DNA from: Streptomyces sp. BHT-5-2
GTDB lineage: Bacteria > Actinomycetota > Actinomycetes > Streptomycetales > Streptomycetaceae
NCBI RefSeq assembly: GCF_019774615.1
Contig: NZ_CP081496.1
Span: 4,836,001-4,900,000 of the forward strand
DNA length: 64,000 nucleotides
Direction: 5' to 3'
In this document: piece by piece, positions 43,071 to 51,004 of the stretch
Position numbering within the stretch: the stretch's first letter is position 1
How the letters are laid out: every line of letters begins with the position of its first letter
Program-made: the position numbers and the translations under genes
The notes under the pieces: generated by a model
What the model saw: the letters and a program-made list of their open reading frames with translations, nothing else
The model's database searches: none
Told to the model about the DNA's origin: nothing

Positions 43071-43104
43071 TCGTCGGGCGGCGGCGCGCGCCGCCGCCCG
43101 ACGA
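43071..43104 (-). terminator. 34-bp perfect palindrome, terminator
   Basis: A perfect 17+17 bp palindrome beginning TCGTCGGGCGGCGGC lies 10 bp past the methyltransferase stop codon. It separates the ThiF-formyltransferase-methyltransferase operon from the CapA-RidA-ArsR operon. Confidence 0.75.
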
Positions 43105-43114
43105 CGGCGGGTGT

Positions 43115-44302
43115 TCAGTCGGTGCGCGGGTGCCGGCCGGCGTGGCCGACGAGGAGCAGCCGGTGCATGGGGGCCTCCAGTACGGCCACCCGCTCCAGCC
43201 CGGCCTCGGCCAGCCACTGGTCGTACTCGCTCAGCGCGTAGGCGTCGCCGCCGCCGGTGGCCAGCATGGAGGCGGCGAAGAGCAGGGCGAAGCGGTCCTG
43301 TGCCGTGGTGGGGTGTGCCTCGTCGACGACGATCTGGTCGGCGATGCAGATCAGGCCGTCGGCGGCGAGGACGTCGGCGGCACTGCGCATGAGCTTCTGG
43401 ACCGAGTCGGCGGTCTGGAGGTGGAAGATGTTGGCGAACAGGATCAGGTCGACGATCTCGCCCCAGCCGTGCTGCCAGAAGTCCCGGACGGTGCCGGTGA
43501 AGCGGTCGGCGACGCCGAGCCGTTCGGCCTGCCGGTCGGCGAGGCGGATGATGCGCGGGGCGTCGATGCCCTCGGCCGTCCAGGACGGGAAGCGTTCGAG
43601 CAGCAGTTGGCTGTAGAGGCCGGTGCCGCAGCCGACGTCCAGGACGGAGGCGGTCTCGTTCTGCTTCCAGCCGGATTCGGCGAGGTAGGACGCCAGTACG
43701 TCGACGATGGGGGGCGCCCAGAAGTTGATGCCGGAGGTCAGGTCCTCGTAGTCGGTCTCGGAGATCTGGTTGGTGCGGTCGTTGCCGGACTGGTCGCGGG
43801 TGCCGTGCCGGACGGCGTCGCCGAGGTTGTTCCAGGCGGCCCAGGCGACGTGCCGGTCGTGGGCCATCTTGCCCACCAGGCTGAAGGTCCCGCCGGGGAG
43901 GAGGGCGTGCCGGAAGTCCTCGGGCAGGGTGTAGCGGACCTCGCCGCCGGCGGCGGAGCGCTCCAGCACGCCGTAGGCGAAGAGGCCGTCGAGCAGGACG
44001 CGGGTGGCGCGCCGGTCGGTCTTCAGGCCGTCGGCGAGCTGCTCGGCGGTGCCGCTGCGCTCCGCGAGCCAGGCGAAGACGCCGAGGTCGTGGGCGGTTT
44101 CGATGATGGCGGGTGCCCAGAGGCTGATGAGGTGTTCGTAGAGCTGGTGGGCCGCGCGGATGGTCTTGCGTTCGCCGGTCGTGGCGGACAGGTAGTTGTA
44201 GTCCACCAGGCTCCGGACGCTGTTGTCGCGGCGGGCGGAGACGCCGGTGGCGCGGGTGTGGCCGTGGGTGGCGGTGGTGGTGCTGACGGATTGCTCGGTC
44301 AT
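43115..44302 (-). CDS. SAM-dependent methyltransferase (O-methyltransferase fold)
   Basis: This 396-residue protein has an N-terminal helical dimerisation region (RAAHQLYEHLISLWAPAIIE, then winged-helix-like GTAEQLADGLKTDRRATRVLL) and a class I methyltransferase domain with VLDVGCGTGLYSQLLLERFP near residue 245. This architecture is typical of plant-type/DnrK-like O-methyltransferases of biosynthetic clusters. It probably methylates O or N of the cluster product. Third gene of the ThiF operon. Confidence 0.88.
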   Translation of the reverse strand: MTEQSVSTTTATHGHTRATGVSARRDNSVRSLVDYNYLSATTGERKTIRAAHQLYEHLISLWAPAIIETAHDLGVFAWLAERSGTAEQLADGLKTDRRATRVLLDGLFAYGVLERSAAGGEVRYTLPEDFRHALLPGGTFSLVGKMAHDRHVAWAAWNNLGDAVRHGTRDQSGNDRTNQISETDYEDLTSGINFWAPPIVDVLASYLAESGWKQNETASVLDVGCGTGLYSQLLLERFPSWTAEGIDAPRIIRLADRQAERLGVADRFTGTVRDFWQHGWGEIVDLILFANIFHLQTADSVQKLMRSAADVLAADGLICIADQIVVDEAHPTTAQDRFALLFAASMLATGGGDAYALSEYDQWLAEAGLERVAVLEAPMHRLLLVGHAGRHPRTD

Positions 44303-44451
44303 GAGGGGAGTTCCTCTCGTGGCCGGACGACCGGAAGGGCTTCCGGGCACGGCCGGCGGGATGGTGGACGGCCCGGCACGGCCGCGGGTGGGGGGAACGG
44401 CCGCCGGACCGCAGCGTCGGCTGCGGTCCGACGACCGTGTGGCGGCGGCCG

Positions 44452-45426
44452 TCAGGCGCGGGCGCGGGCCTGGAAGCGGGTGTCGAACCGCGTGGTGCCG
44501 TCGGGGACGCGGGCGGGCCGCTCCTGGCCGTGGACGTCGACGGACCACAGGCGCAGCCAGCCGTCGGCGCTCGCCGCGTAGAGGGCGCCGGACTCGATGC
44601 GCAGCGTCCCGGGGACGTGCGGAGCGGGGAACGCCTGTCCTACGTCCTCGGCCGTCAGGACGGTGAGTTGGCCTCCCTGGTCGGTGTGCACATAGGCACC
44701 GGGACTGCGGTAGCCGGCGCGGACCGTGCGCAGAACGGTGTCGGTCGGCCCGGAGAAGTCCAGCCAGTAGTCGCGGTCGCCCGGCTTGCCGAAGTAGCTG
44801 CGCAGGGTGGCGTCCTGGGGTGCGGTGGGGTACTCGCGGGCGATCAGCCGCGGGAGGAGCTGCCGCAGCAACGCCACGTTGGCGATCGTGTGCGACTCCC
44901 GGACCTCCAGGGCCGTTTCGTCACCGGCCAGCCGGATCCGCTTCTGCATGACGACCGGTCCGCCGTCGATCTCCGGCGTCATCTCGATCGCGGTCACCCC
45001 GCTGTCGCGTTCGCCTTCCTTGACCGTCCAGAAGAACGGTGCCCAGCCGGCGTAGCGCGGCAGCGGGCTGGGGTGGAAGTTGATGGAGGTGACGGCCGGG
45101 ACGGCCAGCAGGTCGGGCTTGAGGATCTGCTGGTAGTTGCCGGTCAGGAAGTAGTCCGGGCGCAGTGCTGCCAGTTCGCGGATCAGCCCGGGGTCGTTGA
45201 CCTTGGCCGGGCGGAAGAGCGGGACGCCGCGTTCGCCGGCCTGCTTCTCGAGGTCGACCTGGTCCTCTTCCCCGATGAAGTAGGGGCACAGCCTGCCCGG
45301 CGGGCTGGTGACCACGCCGACCAGGCGGACCAGCGGGTGCTCCGCGAGTATCGACAGGAAGGGCGCACCCAGCTTCGAGTTGACTTCGGAGAAGAGCACG
45401 ACCCGGATCGGGTGCGGCTCGCTCAC
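44452..45426 (-). CDS. Methionyl-tRNA formyltransferase-like enzyme
   Basis: This 324-residue protein has the formyltransferase triad: Asn116, His118 in INFHPSPLP, and Asp154 in EIDGGPVV. A C-terminal OB-like domain follows as in Fmt/ArnA. It should use 10-formyl-tetrahydrofolate to formylate an amine or hydroxylamine. Its GTG overlaps the ThiF stop (GTGA), and its position in a biosynthetic operon makes a tailoring role more likely than initiator tRNA formylation. Confidence 0.87.
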   Translation of the reverse strand: MSEPHPIRVVLFSEVNSKLGAPFLSILAEHPLVRLVGVVTSPPGRLCPYFIGEEDQVDLEKQAGERGVPLFRPAKVNDPGLIRELAALRPDYFLTGNYQQILKPDLLAVPAVTSINFHPSPLPRYAGWAPFFWTVKEGERDSGVTAIEMTPEIDGGPVVMQKRIRLAGDETALEVRESHTIANVALLRQLLPRLIAREYPTAPQDATLRSYFGKPGDRDYWLDFSGPTDTVLRTVRAGYRSPGAYVHTDQGGQLTVLTAEDVGQAFPAPHVPGTLRIESGALYAASADGWLRLWSVDVHGQERPARVPDGTTRFDTRFQARARA

Positions 45427-46298
45427 TCCGTCCACCACTTTCCGGGGACCATCTTGGCGGTCCAGCTGAGGGAATCGAAGATGGCGTAGCCGGGTTGGAC
45501 GGGGAGCGGTTCGAGGCCGGGGATTTCCAGGATCTCCAGGGCCAGCCGCTCGGTGAGGATGCCTTCCGCCATCGGCGGGCAGGCCCCGAAGATGGGCATG
45601 CGCTGCATGTCGACGAACCAGTGGTCGATCATCTCGCGGCTCGGGTACGACGGCATGACCGCGATGGCGCGCTCGACGAGTTTGTGGATGACGTCGGGGG
45701 TGAACTCGGCGTCCTCGGGGATGTCGTACACCTCCTCGATGGTCATCGAGTCCTTGGTGTACTTGTAGACGATGACGGTGTGCCCCACCGTCGGTATCTT
45801 GAGCATGAATTTGCAGCGGTCGGACTTGCGGAACGCCCGGTGCAGGGCGTAGCGATTCTTGATCTGGTAGAACTCCATCTGGTCCATGACGTAGTCGCAG
45901 CCGTCCATGAATTCCTCGGCCGACTCCGGGGTGATGCCTTCCGGGAACACGTCGATGTTGACGTCCCGGGTGAGGTCGTAGGCCAGTTCCGCGACGACCT
46001 CGGCCTTGTTGCGGCCGAGATGCTCGACGTCCGCGCCGATCTGCCGCTGCACGTTGGAGAGTTCGAACAGGTCGGGGTCGGCGAGCTTGAGGTTCCGCAC
46101 GCCCATGCGGACCAGCCGGAGCGCCACCGCACCGCCGATGCCGCCGGTGCCGACGATTCCGACGACGGAGTCGCGGAGCTTCTCCTGACGGGCCCGCTGT
46201 TCTTCCGGGGTGTCGCCGAGCCAGCCGAGATTGCGGTCGACGCGCTCCCAGTAGAATTTGTCGTCGTAGGTGCCGCGGTGGGTAATCCTGTCAGCCAT
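45423..46298 (-). CDS. ThiF/E1-like adenylating enzyme
   Basis: This 291-residue protein is a stand-alone ThiF/MoeB/E1-type domain, with GIVGTGGIGGAVALRLVRMG (48-67), Asp74, SNVQRQIGAD (81-90, with the Asn and Arg finger) and Lys98. Such enzymes adenylate a carboxylate, often the C-terminus of a carrier protein or peptide. No ubiquitin-like or ThiS partner is in the window, so activation of a small acid or a free peptide is possible. It opens the operon with the formyltransferase and methyltransferase. Confidence 0.88.
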   Translation of the reverse strand: MADRITHRGTYDDKFYWERVDRNLGWLGDTPEEQRARQEKLRDSVVGIVGTGGIGGAVALRLVRMGVRNLKLADPDLFELSNVQRQIGADVEHLGRNKAEVVAELAYDLTRDVNIDVFPEGITPESAEEFMDGCDYVMDQMEFYQIKNRYALHRAFRKSDRCKFMLKIPTVGHTVIVYKYTKDSMTIEEVYDIPEDAEFTPDVIHKLVERAIAVMPSYPSREMIDHWFVDMQRMPIFGACPPMAEGILTERLALEILEIPGLEPLPVQPGYAIFDSLSWTAKMVPGKWWTE

Positions 46299-46603
46299 TG
46301 CGTGAACCCTCTCGTGAATGAGCGGACAACTTGGCGTACCAGGCGCGACAACGGGGTTCAGCGTGGTCATTTCCCCCGTACCGCCCGTTCGAAAAACTAC
46401 CTGAGGAACAGTTCGGAGGCCGCCTAAGTGTGGGTAGCGGTCGCGGCCCTGCGACGACGAGACGGAATACCACATTCCGATGCGACGTCGAATCACTGAT
46501 TCCGCCCGAATTCTTGGATAATAAAGCCTGGTTCCGGCCGGCATGGCCGAAAACGGCCGCTCGAATCCCTTCTTCCGGGCGCTCCCCGATTATGGTGATC
46601 GAC
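46299..46603. promoter_or_regulatory. Divergent promoter region with GAAT/ATTC dyads
   Basis: Between the ThiF operon and the second ArsR-type gene lie GGAAT-N5-ATTCC (46464-46478), GAATC-N3-GATTC (46490-46502) and GAATTC (46508-46513), plus a GGCCG-AAAA-CGGCC hairpin (46545-46558). The clustered dyads are candidate operators for one or both ArsR-type proteins. Confidence 0.4.
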
Positions 46604-47326
46604 ATGCCACGTACACCGGAGATCGGGCCGGATATCGCCATCGTCGCCCAGCTGTTGGGTGACCGGACACGTGCATTGATGGTCAGCGAGTTGGCGACCG
46701 GCGAACCGTTGTCCGCCAGTTCCCTGGCGGCCCTGGTCAGCGTCTCCCGGCCCACCGCGAGCGAGCACCTGGCCAAACTGGTCGAGGGCGGGGTGCTCCA
46801 TGTCGAGCGGGTGGGGCGGCACGCCTACTACCGGCTCGCGAGCGAGGACGTCGCGGTGGCGCTCCGGGCCCTGGCCTCGGTGGCCCCGGGCCTGACCCGG
46901 CCGGCCGCGGCGCCGACCCACGGCCCGGGCGTCCTCAGTACCGCGCGGACCTGCTACGACCACCTCGGCGGCCGGCTCGGGGTGGCGCTCACCGACGTGC
47001 TCCAGGAACGCGGCCTGATCTGCCGGCGCGCCCAGGAGTGGGAGGTGGCGGCCGACGCCTGGGACGCCTGGCATCCGCTGGGCATCACGTGTGCGCCGTT
47101 GAAGGGCTCCCGGCGGCCGATCGTGCGCGGCTGCGCGGACTGGAACGGCCCGCGCCACCACATCGCCGGGGGGCTGGCCGCCGCGGTGACCGAGCGGCTC
47201 TTCAGCCTGGGGTGGCTGACCCGGGTGTCCACGGACGCCCGGCTCGTCACCGCGACGGCGGCCGGGGTGGTGGGCTTACGGCGCACCTTCGGACTGTCGC
47301 TGAGCGACTTCGGGCCCGACCGGTGA
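46604..47326 (+). CDS. ArsR-type winged-helix regulator (paralogue 2)
   Basis: This 240-residue protein is the paralogue of the regulator at 40582-41286, sharing SVSRPTASEHLAKLVEGGVLHVERVGRHAYYRLAS, ARTCYDHLGGRLGVAL and the RGCADWNGPRHHIAGG block. The ATG at 46604 gives the same N-terminal length as the paralogue. It is the only plus-strand gene of the cluster and is divergent from the ThiF operon, so it probably controls that operon. Confidence 0.88.
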   Translation: MPRTPEIGPDIAIVAQLLGDRTRALMVSELATGEPLSASSLAALVSVSRPTASEHLAKLVEGGVLHVERVGRHAYYRLASEDVAVALRALASVAPGLTRPAAAPTHGPGVLSTARTCYDHLGGRLGVALTDVLQERGLICRRAQEWEVAADAWDAWHPLGITCAPLKGSRRPIVRGCADWNGPRHHIAGGLAAAVTERLFSLGWLTRVSTDARLVTATAAGVVGLRRTFGLSLSDFGPDR

Positions 47327-47374
47327 ACGCCACCACCGGTCGGGCCCGGAGCCGCTCGGCCCACACAGCACACG

Positions 47375-47413
47375 GCGGCGCCCGGGAAGCCGGTCCGGCC
47401 TCCCGGGCGCCGC
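47375..47413. terminator. Bidirectional hairpin terminator
   Basis: A perfect 13-bp stem (GCGGCGCCCGGGA with its complement) around a 13-nt loop, which itself folds, lies between the convergent regulator and aldo/keto reductase genes. Confidence 0.7.
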
Positions 47414-47438
47414 TCCGCCCGTTTCGCGCTCCGCGCCG

Positions 47439-48419
47439 TCAGGCGTCGATCGTCCGCATGATCCCTTCCGGGTAACGCTCGCCGGCGATCGCGTCGCCGG
47501 GCATCAGCTCGTCGAGCGTACGGACCTGCTCCGTCGTCAGCTCGACCTCGGCGGCCGCCGCGTTCTCCTCGACGTAGCGCACCCGCTTGGTGCCGGGGAT
47601 GGGGACGATGTGCTCGTCCTTGGCCAGCAACCAGGCCAGCGCGATCTGGCCGGGAGTCGCCCCCGCCTCCTCGGCGAACTCCTGGATGCGCTCCACCAGG
47701 GCGAGGTTGTGGGCGAGGTTCTCGCCCTGGAAGCGCGGGTCGGTGTGCCGGTAGTCGTCGGCGGAGAGCGCCGCGAGGTCGCGCACCGTGCCGGTGAGCA
47801 TGCCGCGGCCCAGCGGTGAGAAGGCGGCCACCCCGATGCCCAGTTCCCGGCAGGCGGGCAGCACATCGGGCTCGGCGTGCCGGGCGAACAGCGAGTACTC
47901 GCTCTCCAGGGCCGCCAGCGGATAGGTCGCATGGGCCCGCCGGAGGGTTTCCTCGCTGACCTCGGACAGGCCGATGTGGCGCACCTTGCCCTCGGTCACC
48001 AGCTCCGCCATCCCGCCGATGATCTCCTCGATGGGCATCGAACGGTCCCTGCGGTGCAGGTAGTAGAGGTCGATCACCTCGACCCCGAGCCGGCGCAGCG
48101 ACGCCTCGCACGCCTCCTTGGCGTAGGCCGGGCTGGAGTCGAGGACGAAACTTCGGTCCTCGGACCAGCCCTTGATGCCGAACTTGGTGGCGATCACCAC
48201 CTCGTCCCGGCGCCCGGCGATCGCCTCGCCGATCAACTCCTCGTTGTGGCCCCGCCCGTACATGTCCGAGCTGTCCAGGAACGTCATACCGAGGTCGAGG
48301 GACCGCCGGAGCGCGGCGATCGACTCACCGCGGTCGGCGGGGCCGTAGTTCTGCGACATGCCCATGCAGCCGAGGCCGATGGCGGAGACCTCCAGTCCCC
48401 CCAGCTTGCGCGTCTTCAT
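47439..48419 (-). CDS. Aldo/keto reductase
   Basis: This 326-residue enzyme has the tetrad Asp49, Tyr54 (SSDMYGRG), Lys79 (ATKFG) and His122 (YYLHRRD), and resembles the AKR13/YakC group. It reduces carbonyls with NADPH. GGGAGGG lies 8 bp before the ATG at 48419. In the cluster it could reduce an aldehyde or ketone intermediate, but a housekeeping role is also possible. Confidence 0.9.
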   Translation of the reverse strand: MKTRKLGGLEVSAIGLGCMGMSQNYGPADRGESIAALRRSLDLGMTFLDSSDMYGRGHNEELIGEAIAGRRDEVVIATKFGIKGWSEDRSFVLDSSPAYAKEACEASLRRLGVEVIDLYYLHRRDRSMPIEEIIGGMAELVTEGKVRHIGLSEVSEETLRRAHATYPLAALESEYSLFARHAEPDVLPACRELGIGVAAFSPLGRGMLTGTVRDLAALSADDYRHTDPRFQGENLAHNLALVERIQEFAEEAGATPGQIALAWLLAKDEHIVPIPGTKRVRYVEENAAAAEVELTTEQVRTLDELMPGDAIAGERYPEGIMRTIDA

Positions 48420-48543
48420 CGTGGTGCCCTCCCGTGAGGTGCCCGGACAAGGCCGGTGAAGGCCGCTTGTGCGGACAGAGTTCCGATGGCCAGGGAAACG
48501 GGGCACGGCCCGCGTGAGGTGCGCTGCCGGCCGCGCCCGGTGC

Positions 48544-49101
48544 TCACTCGGGGTGCAGTTCGAGTTCGGCCGCGATCTCGACCGGTACGTCCCACGGCAG
48601 CCCGATCATGCCGACCGCCACGCGGGCGTGGTAGCCGATCTCCTCCCCGAACGCGTCGAGCAGCAGCTGCGAGGCGGGGTTGAAGACGGCGGGGAAATCG
48701 ATGAAACCGGGCACGGAGTTGGCCATGCAGTGCAGCCGGCACCAGCCCTTGACCCGGCCCAGGTCCCCCACCTCCTGCTGGATGCTGGCGAGCATGCCGA
48801 GGATCGTGCGCACCGCGGCGTCCTGCGCGGAGGGGAGACCGACGGTGTCGCCGATCTTGCCGTACGGCCCGGCGAGCTTCCCGTCCTCGGTGATCGGCAC
48901 ATGGCCCGAGACGAAGGCCCGGGAACCGACGACCCGGACGAGCTTCGCCGGGATCCGCAGGTTCGGGCTGGTCGGGATCTGCCACGGCTCCGGCAGCGCC
49001 AGCGCCTGCCGGGCCAGCCGGTCGGCCACCTCACAGCTCGTCACGCGGTCGGGTGCCGGCACCGTCTGCGTCGGTGCGCCGGTCGTCACGCTCTGCCCCA
49101 C
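48544..49101 (-). CDS. RidA-like protein 2
   Basis: This 185-residue protein has a longer N-terminus than RidA and the recognisable core VVGSRAFVSGHVPITEDGKL, then GMLASIQQEVGDLGRVKGWCRLHCMANSVPGF. It is distant from RidA 1 in this window. It follows the ANL ligase gene by 42 bp and is probably co-transcribed with it. An enamine/imine hydrolysis or non-hydrolytic tailoring role is inferred. Confidence 0.78.
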   Translation of the reverse strand: MGQSVTTGAPTQTVPAPDRVTSCEVADRLARQALALPEPWQIPTSPNLRIPAKLVRVVGSRAFVSGHVPITEDGKLAGPYGKIGDTVGLPSAQDAAVRTILGMLASIQQEVGDLGRVKGWCRLHCMANSVPGFIDFPAVFNPASQLLLDAFGEEIGYHARVAVGMIGLPWDVPVEIAAELELHPE

Positions 49102-49143
49102 GATCTCCTCCTCCTTGCCAACGGTTGCGGGCGGCGGCGACCG

Positions 49144-50763
49144 TCAGGCCCGGCCCTCGCCGTACCGTGCCCGCAGGGTCTTCTTGTCGGTCTTGCCGAT
49201 GCTGGTCTTGGGCAGTTCGGCCACCGGCTCGACGGTGTCCGGCACCCAGGTCGGGGCGAGGCGGTCGGCCAGGAACTCCCGCAGCTGCTCCCCCGTCACC
49301 GATCCGTCGTCCTCGGGGCGCAACACCACACAGGCCAGGGGGCGTTCGCCCGTCTTGGCGTCGGGGACGGCGACGACCGCGGCCTCGGCGACCGCCGGGT
49401 GGCCGAGGAGTTCCTCCTCCACCTTCAGCGAGGAGATCCACTCGCCGGCCGACTTCACCAGGTCCTTCATCCGGTCGACGATGCGGACGTAGCCGAGGGC
49501 GTCGATGACCGCGACGTCTCCGGTGCGCAGCCAGCCGTCCATGAACTTGTCGGGCTGGGCACCGTCCTTGGCGTACTCGCGGGCCACCCAGGGGCCGCGG
49601 ACCTGCAACTCCCCCATCGCCCGCCCGTCCCAGGGCTGCTCCGTCCCCGCGTCGTCGGCGATCCGCATGTCCACCAGGGGCAGCGGGCGGCCCTGGGAGG
49701 TGGCGTAGTAGCCGAGGGTCTCCTCGGACGGGTCGTCGCCGACGTCGGCGGGCAGCTTGCTGAAGCTGCCGTGCCCGCTGGTCTCGGTCATCCCGAAGAC
49801 CTGGACGATCGGGAAGCCGACCTCCTCCTCGAACGCCCGGGAGATCGGGCGGGCCACCGGCGAGCCGCCGCACACCATGCGGCGCACCGAGGACAGGTCG
49901 GGGCGCTCGGCGCGCCAGTGGGACAGCAGCGCGGGCAGCGCGGCGCCGAACCCGACGGCGACGGTGGGGCGTTCCTTCTCCACCAGCTCGCAGACCCCGG
50001 CCGGGCTCAGGTCGCAGCCGGGCAGCACCAGTGCGGTGCCGTGCAGGGCGGCGGCGAACGGCAGCCCGACCTGGCTGAGCGCCAGCGGCACCAGGGCCAG
50101 CAGGGTCTCGGACGAGCCGAGGCCCTCCGCGTCGGCCAGGCCCGTGCAGAAGCTCTGCAGGACGGTGCTGCGGTGGCTGTAGACGACGCCCTTGGGGAGT
50201 CCGGTGGTGCCGGTGGTGTAGCTGGTGTGGGCGGGGGCGTTCTCCGCCACGGTCGGCCAGGTCGCCATCGGCTCGGCGGCGGCCAGCAGCGTCTCGTAGT
50301 CCAGCGCGTCCCCGTCGTGGGTGGTGTCGTCGGTGTCCGGCAGGAGGACGACGCGGCGGGCGCGGCTCAGGTGCGGTTCGACACGGCGCCAGTCGGCGAG
50401 CAGGCTGCGGTCGCACAGGACGATCGCGTCGTCGGCGTGGTCCACGATGTAGGCCACCTGCTCGGCGGCGAGGTTGATGTTGACGGTGTGCAGCACGGCG
50501 CCCATCGACGGCACGGCGAGATACGCCTCCAGGTGCCGGTGGGTGCTGCCGGCGAAGGTCGCCACGCGGTCGCCCGGCCGGATGCCGAGCTGGTCCAGCG
50601 CCCCCGCCAACCGCCGTGCCCGGTGCACCACTTCGCCCCAGGTCGAGCGGTGCAAGGTCGTCCCGACCCGGCTGACCACCGGACGGCCGGCGTACAGCTT
50701 CTCGGCCCGCTGGGTGATCAACGCCGGGATCGTGAGGGGGAACTCCGCCACTGCGTGCTGCAT
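49144..50763 (-). CDS. ANL-superfamily ligase (acyl-CoA synthetase, possibly ATP-dependent diazotase)
   Basis: This 539-residue adenylating enzyme shows the ANL core motifs: HTSYTTGTTGLPKGVVYSH (P-loop), FGMTETSGHG, WLRTGDVAVID, RMKDLVKSAGEWIS and the late catalytic Lys in SIGKTDKKTL. It resembles FadD-type fatty acyl-CoA ligases. Enzymes of this type near CreD/CreE pairs (CreM, AvaA6, CmaA6) use ATP and nitrous acid to diazotise an aryl amine, so that function is a real alternative to CoA ligation. GGAGGAAAGG precedes the ATG. Confidence 0.85.
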   Translation of the reverse strand: MQHAVAEFPLTIPALITQRAEKLYAGRPVVSRVGTTLHRSTWGEVVHRARRLAGALDQLGIRPGDRVATFAGSTHRHLEAYLAVPSMGAVLHTVNINLAAEQVAYIVDHADDAIVLCDRSLLADWRRVEPHLSRARRVVLLPDTDDTTHDGDALDYETLLAAAEPMATWPTVAENAPAHTSYTTGTTGLPKGVVYSHRSTVLQSFCTGLADAEGLGSSETLLALVPLALSQVGLPFAAALHGTALVLPGCDLSPAGVCELVEKERPTVAVGFGAALPALLSHWRAERPDLSSVRRMVCGGSPVARPISRAFEEEVGFPIVQVFGMTETSGHGSFSKLPADVGDDPSEETLGYYATSQGRPLPLVDMRIADDAGTEQPWDGRAMGELQVRGPWVAREYAKDGAQPDKFMDGWLRTGDVAVIDALGYVRIVDRMKDLVKSAGEWISSLKVEEELLGHPAVAEAAVVAVPDAKTGERPLACVVLRPEDDGSVTGEQLREFLADRLAPTWVPDTVEPVAELPKTSIGKTDKKTLRARYGEGRA

Positions 50764-51004
50764 CCGACTACCTTTCCTCCGGTGTTCCGCAGATCGGCCG
50801 GGCCGGCACCGGACGCCGGTGCTCCGGCCGGGCGGGACCCTCTGCGCTGCGGGCCGACTGACGCGGGCGCCGGCACGGTGTGCGCACCGGCTGCCCTGAT
50901 CCAAGTATTCGGAATTTCCGTTTGGCCGGGGCCGAAGTGTCCTCGCGGGCCGCCGGGAAGCACGGTGCGACCTGGCACGTGCCCGCCGGGCCGGCGCACA
51001 CGCC

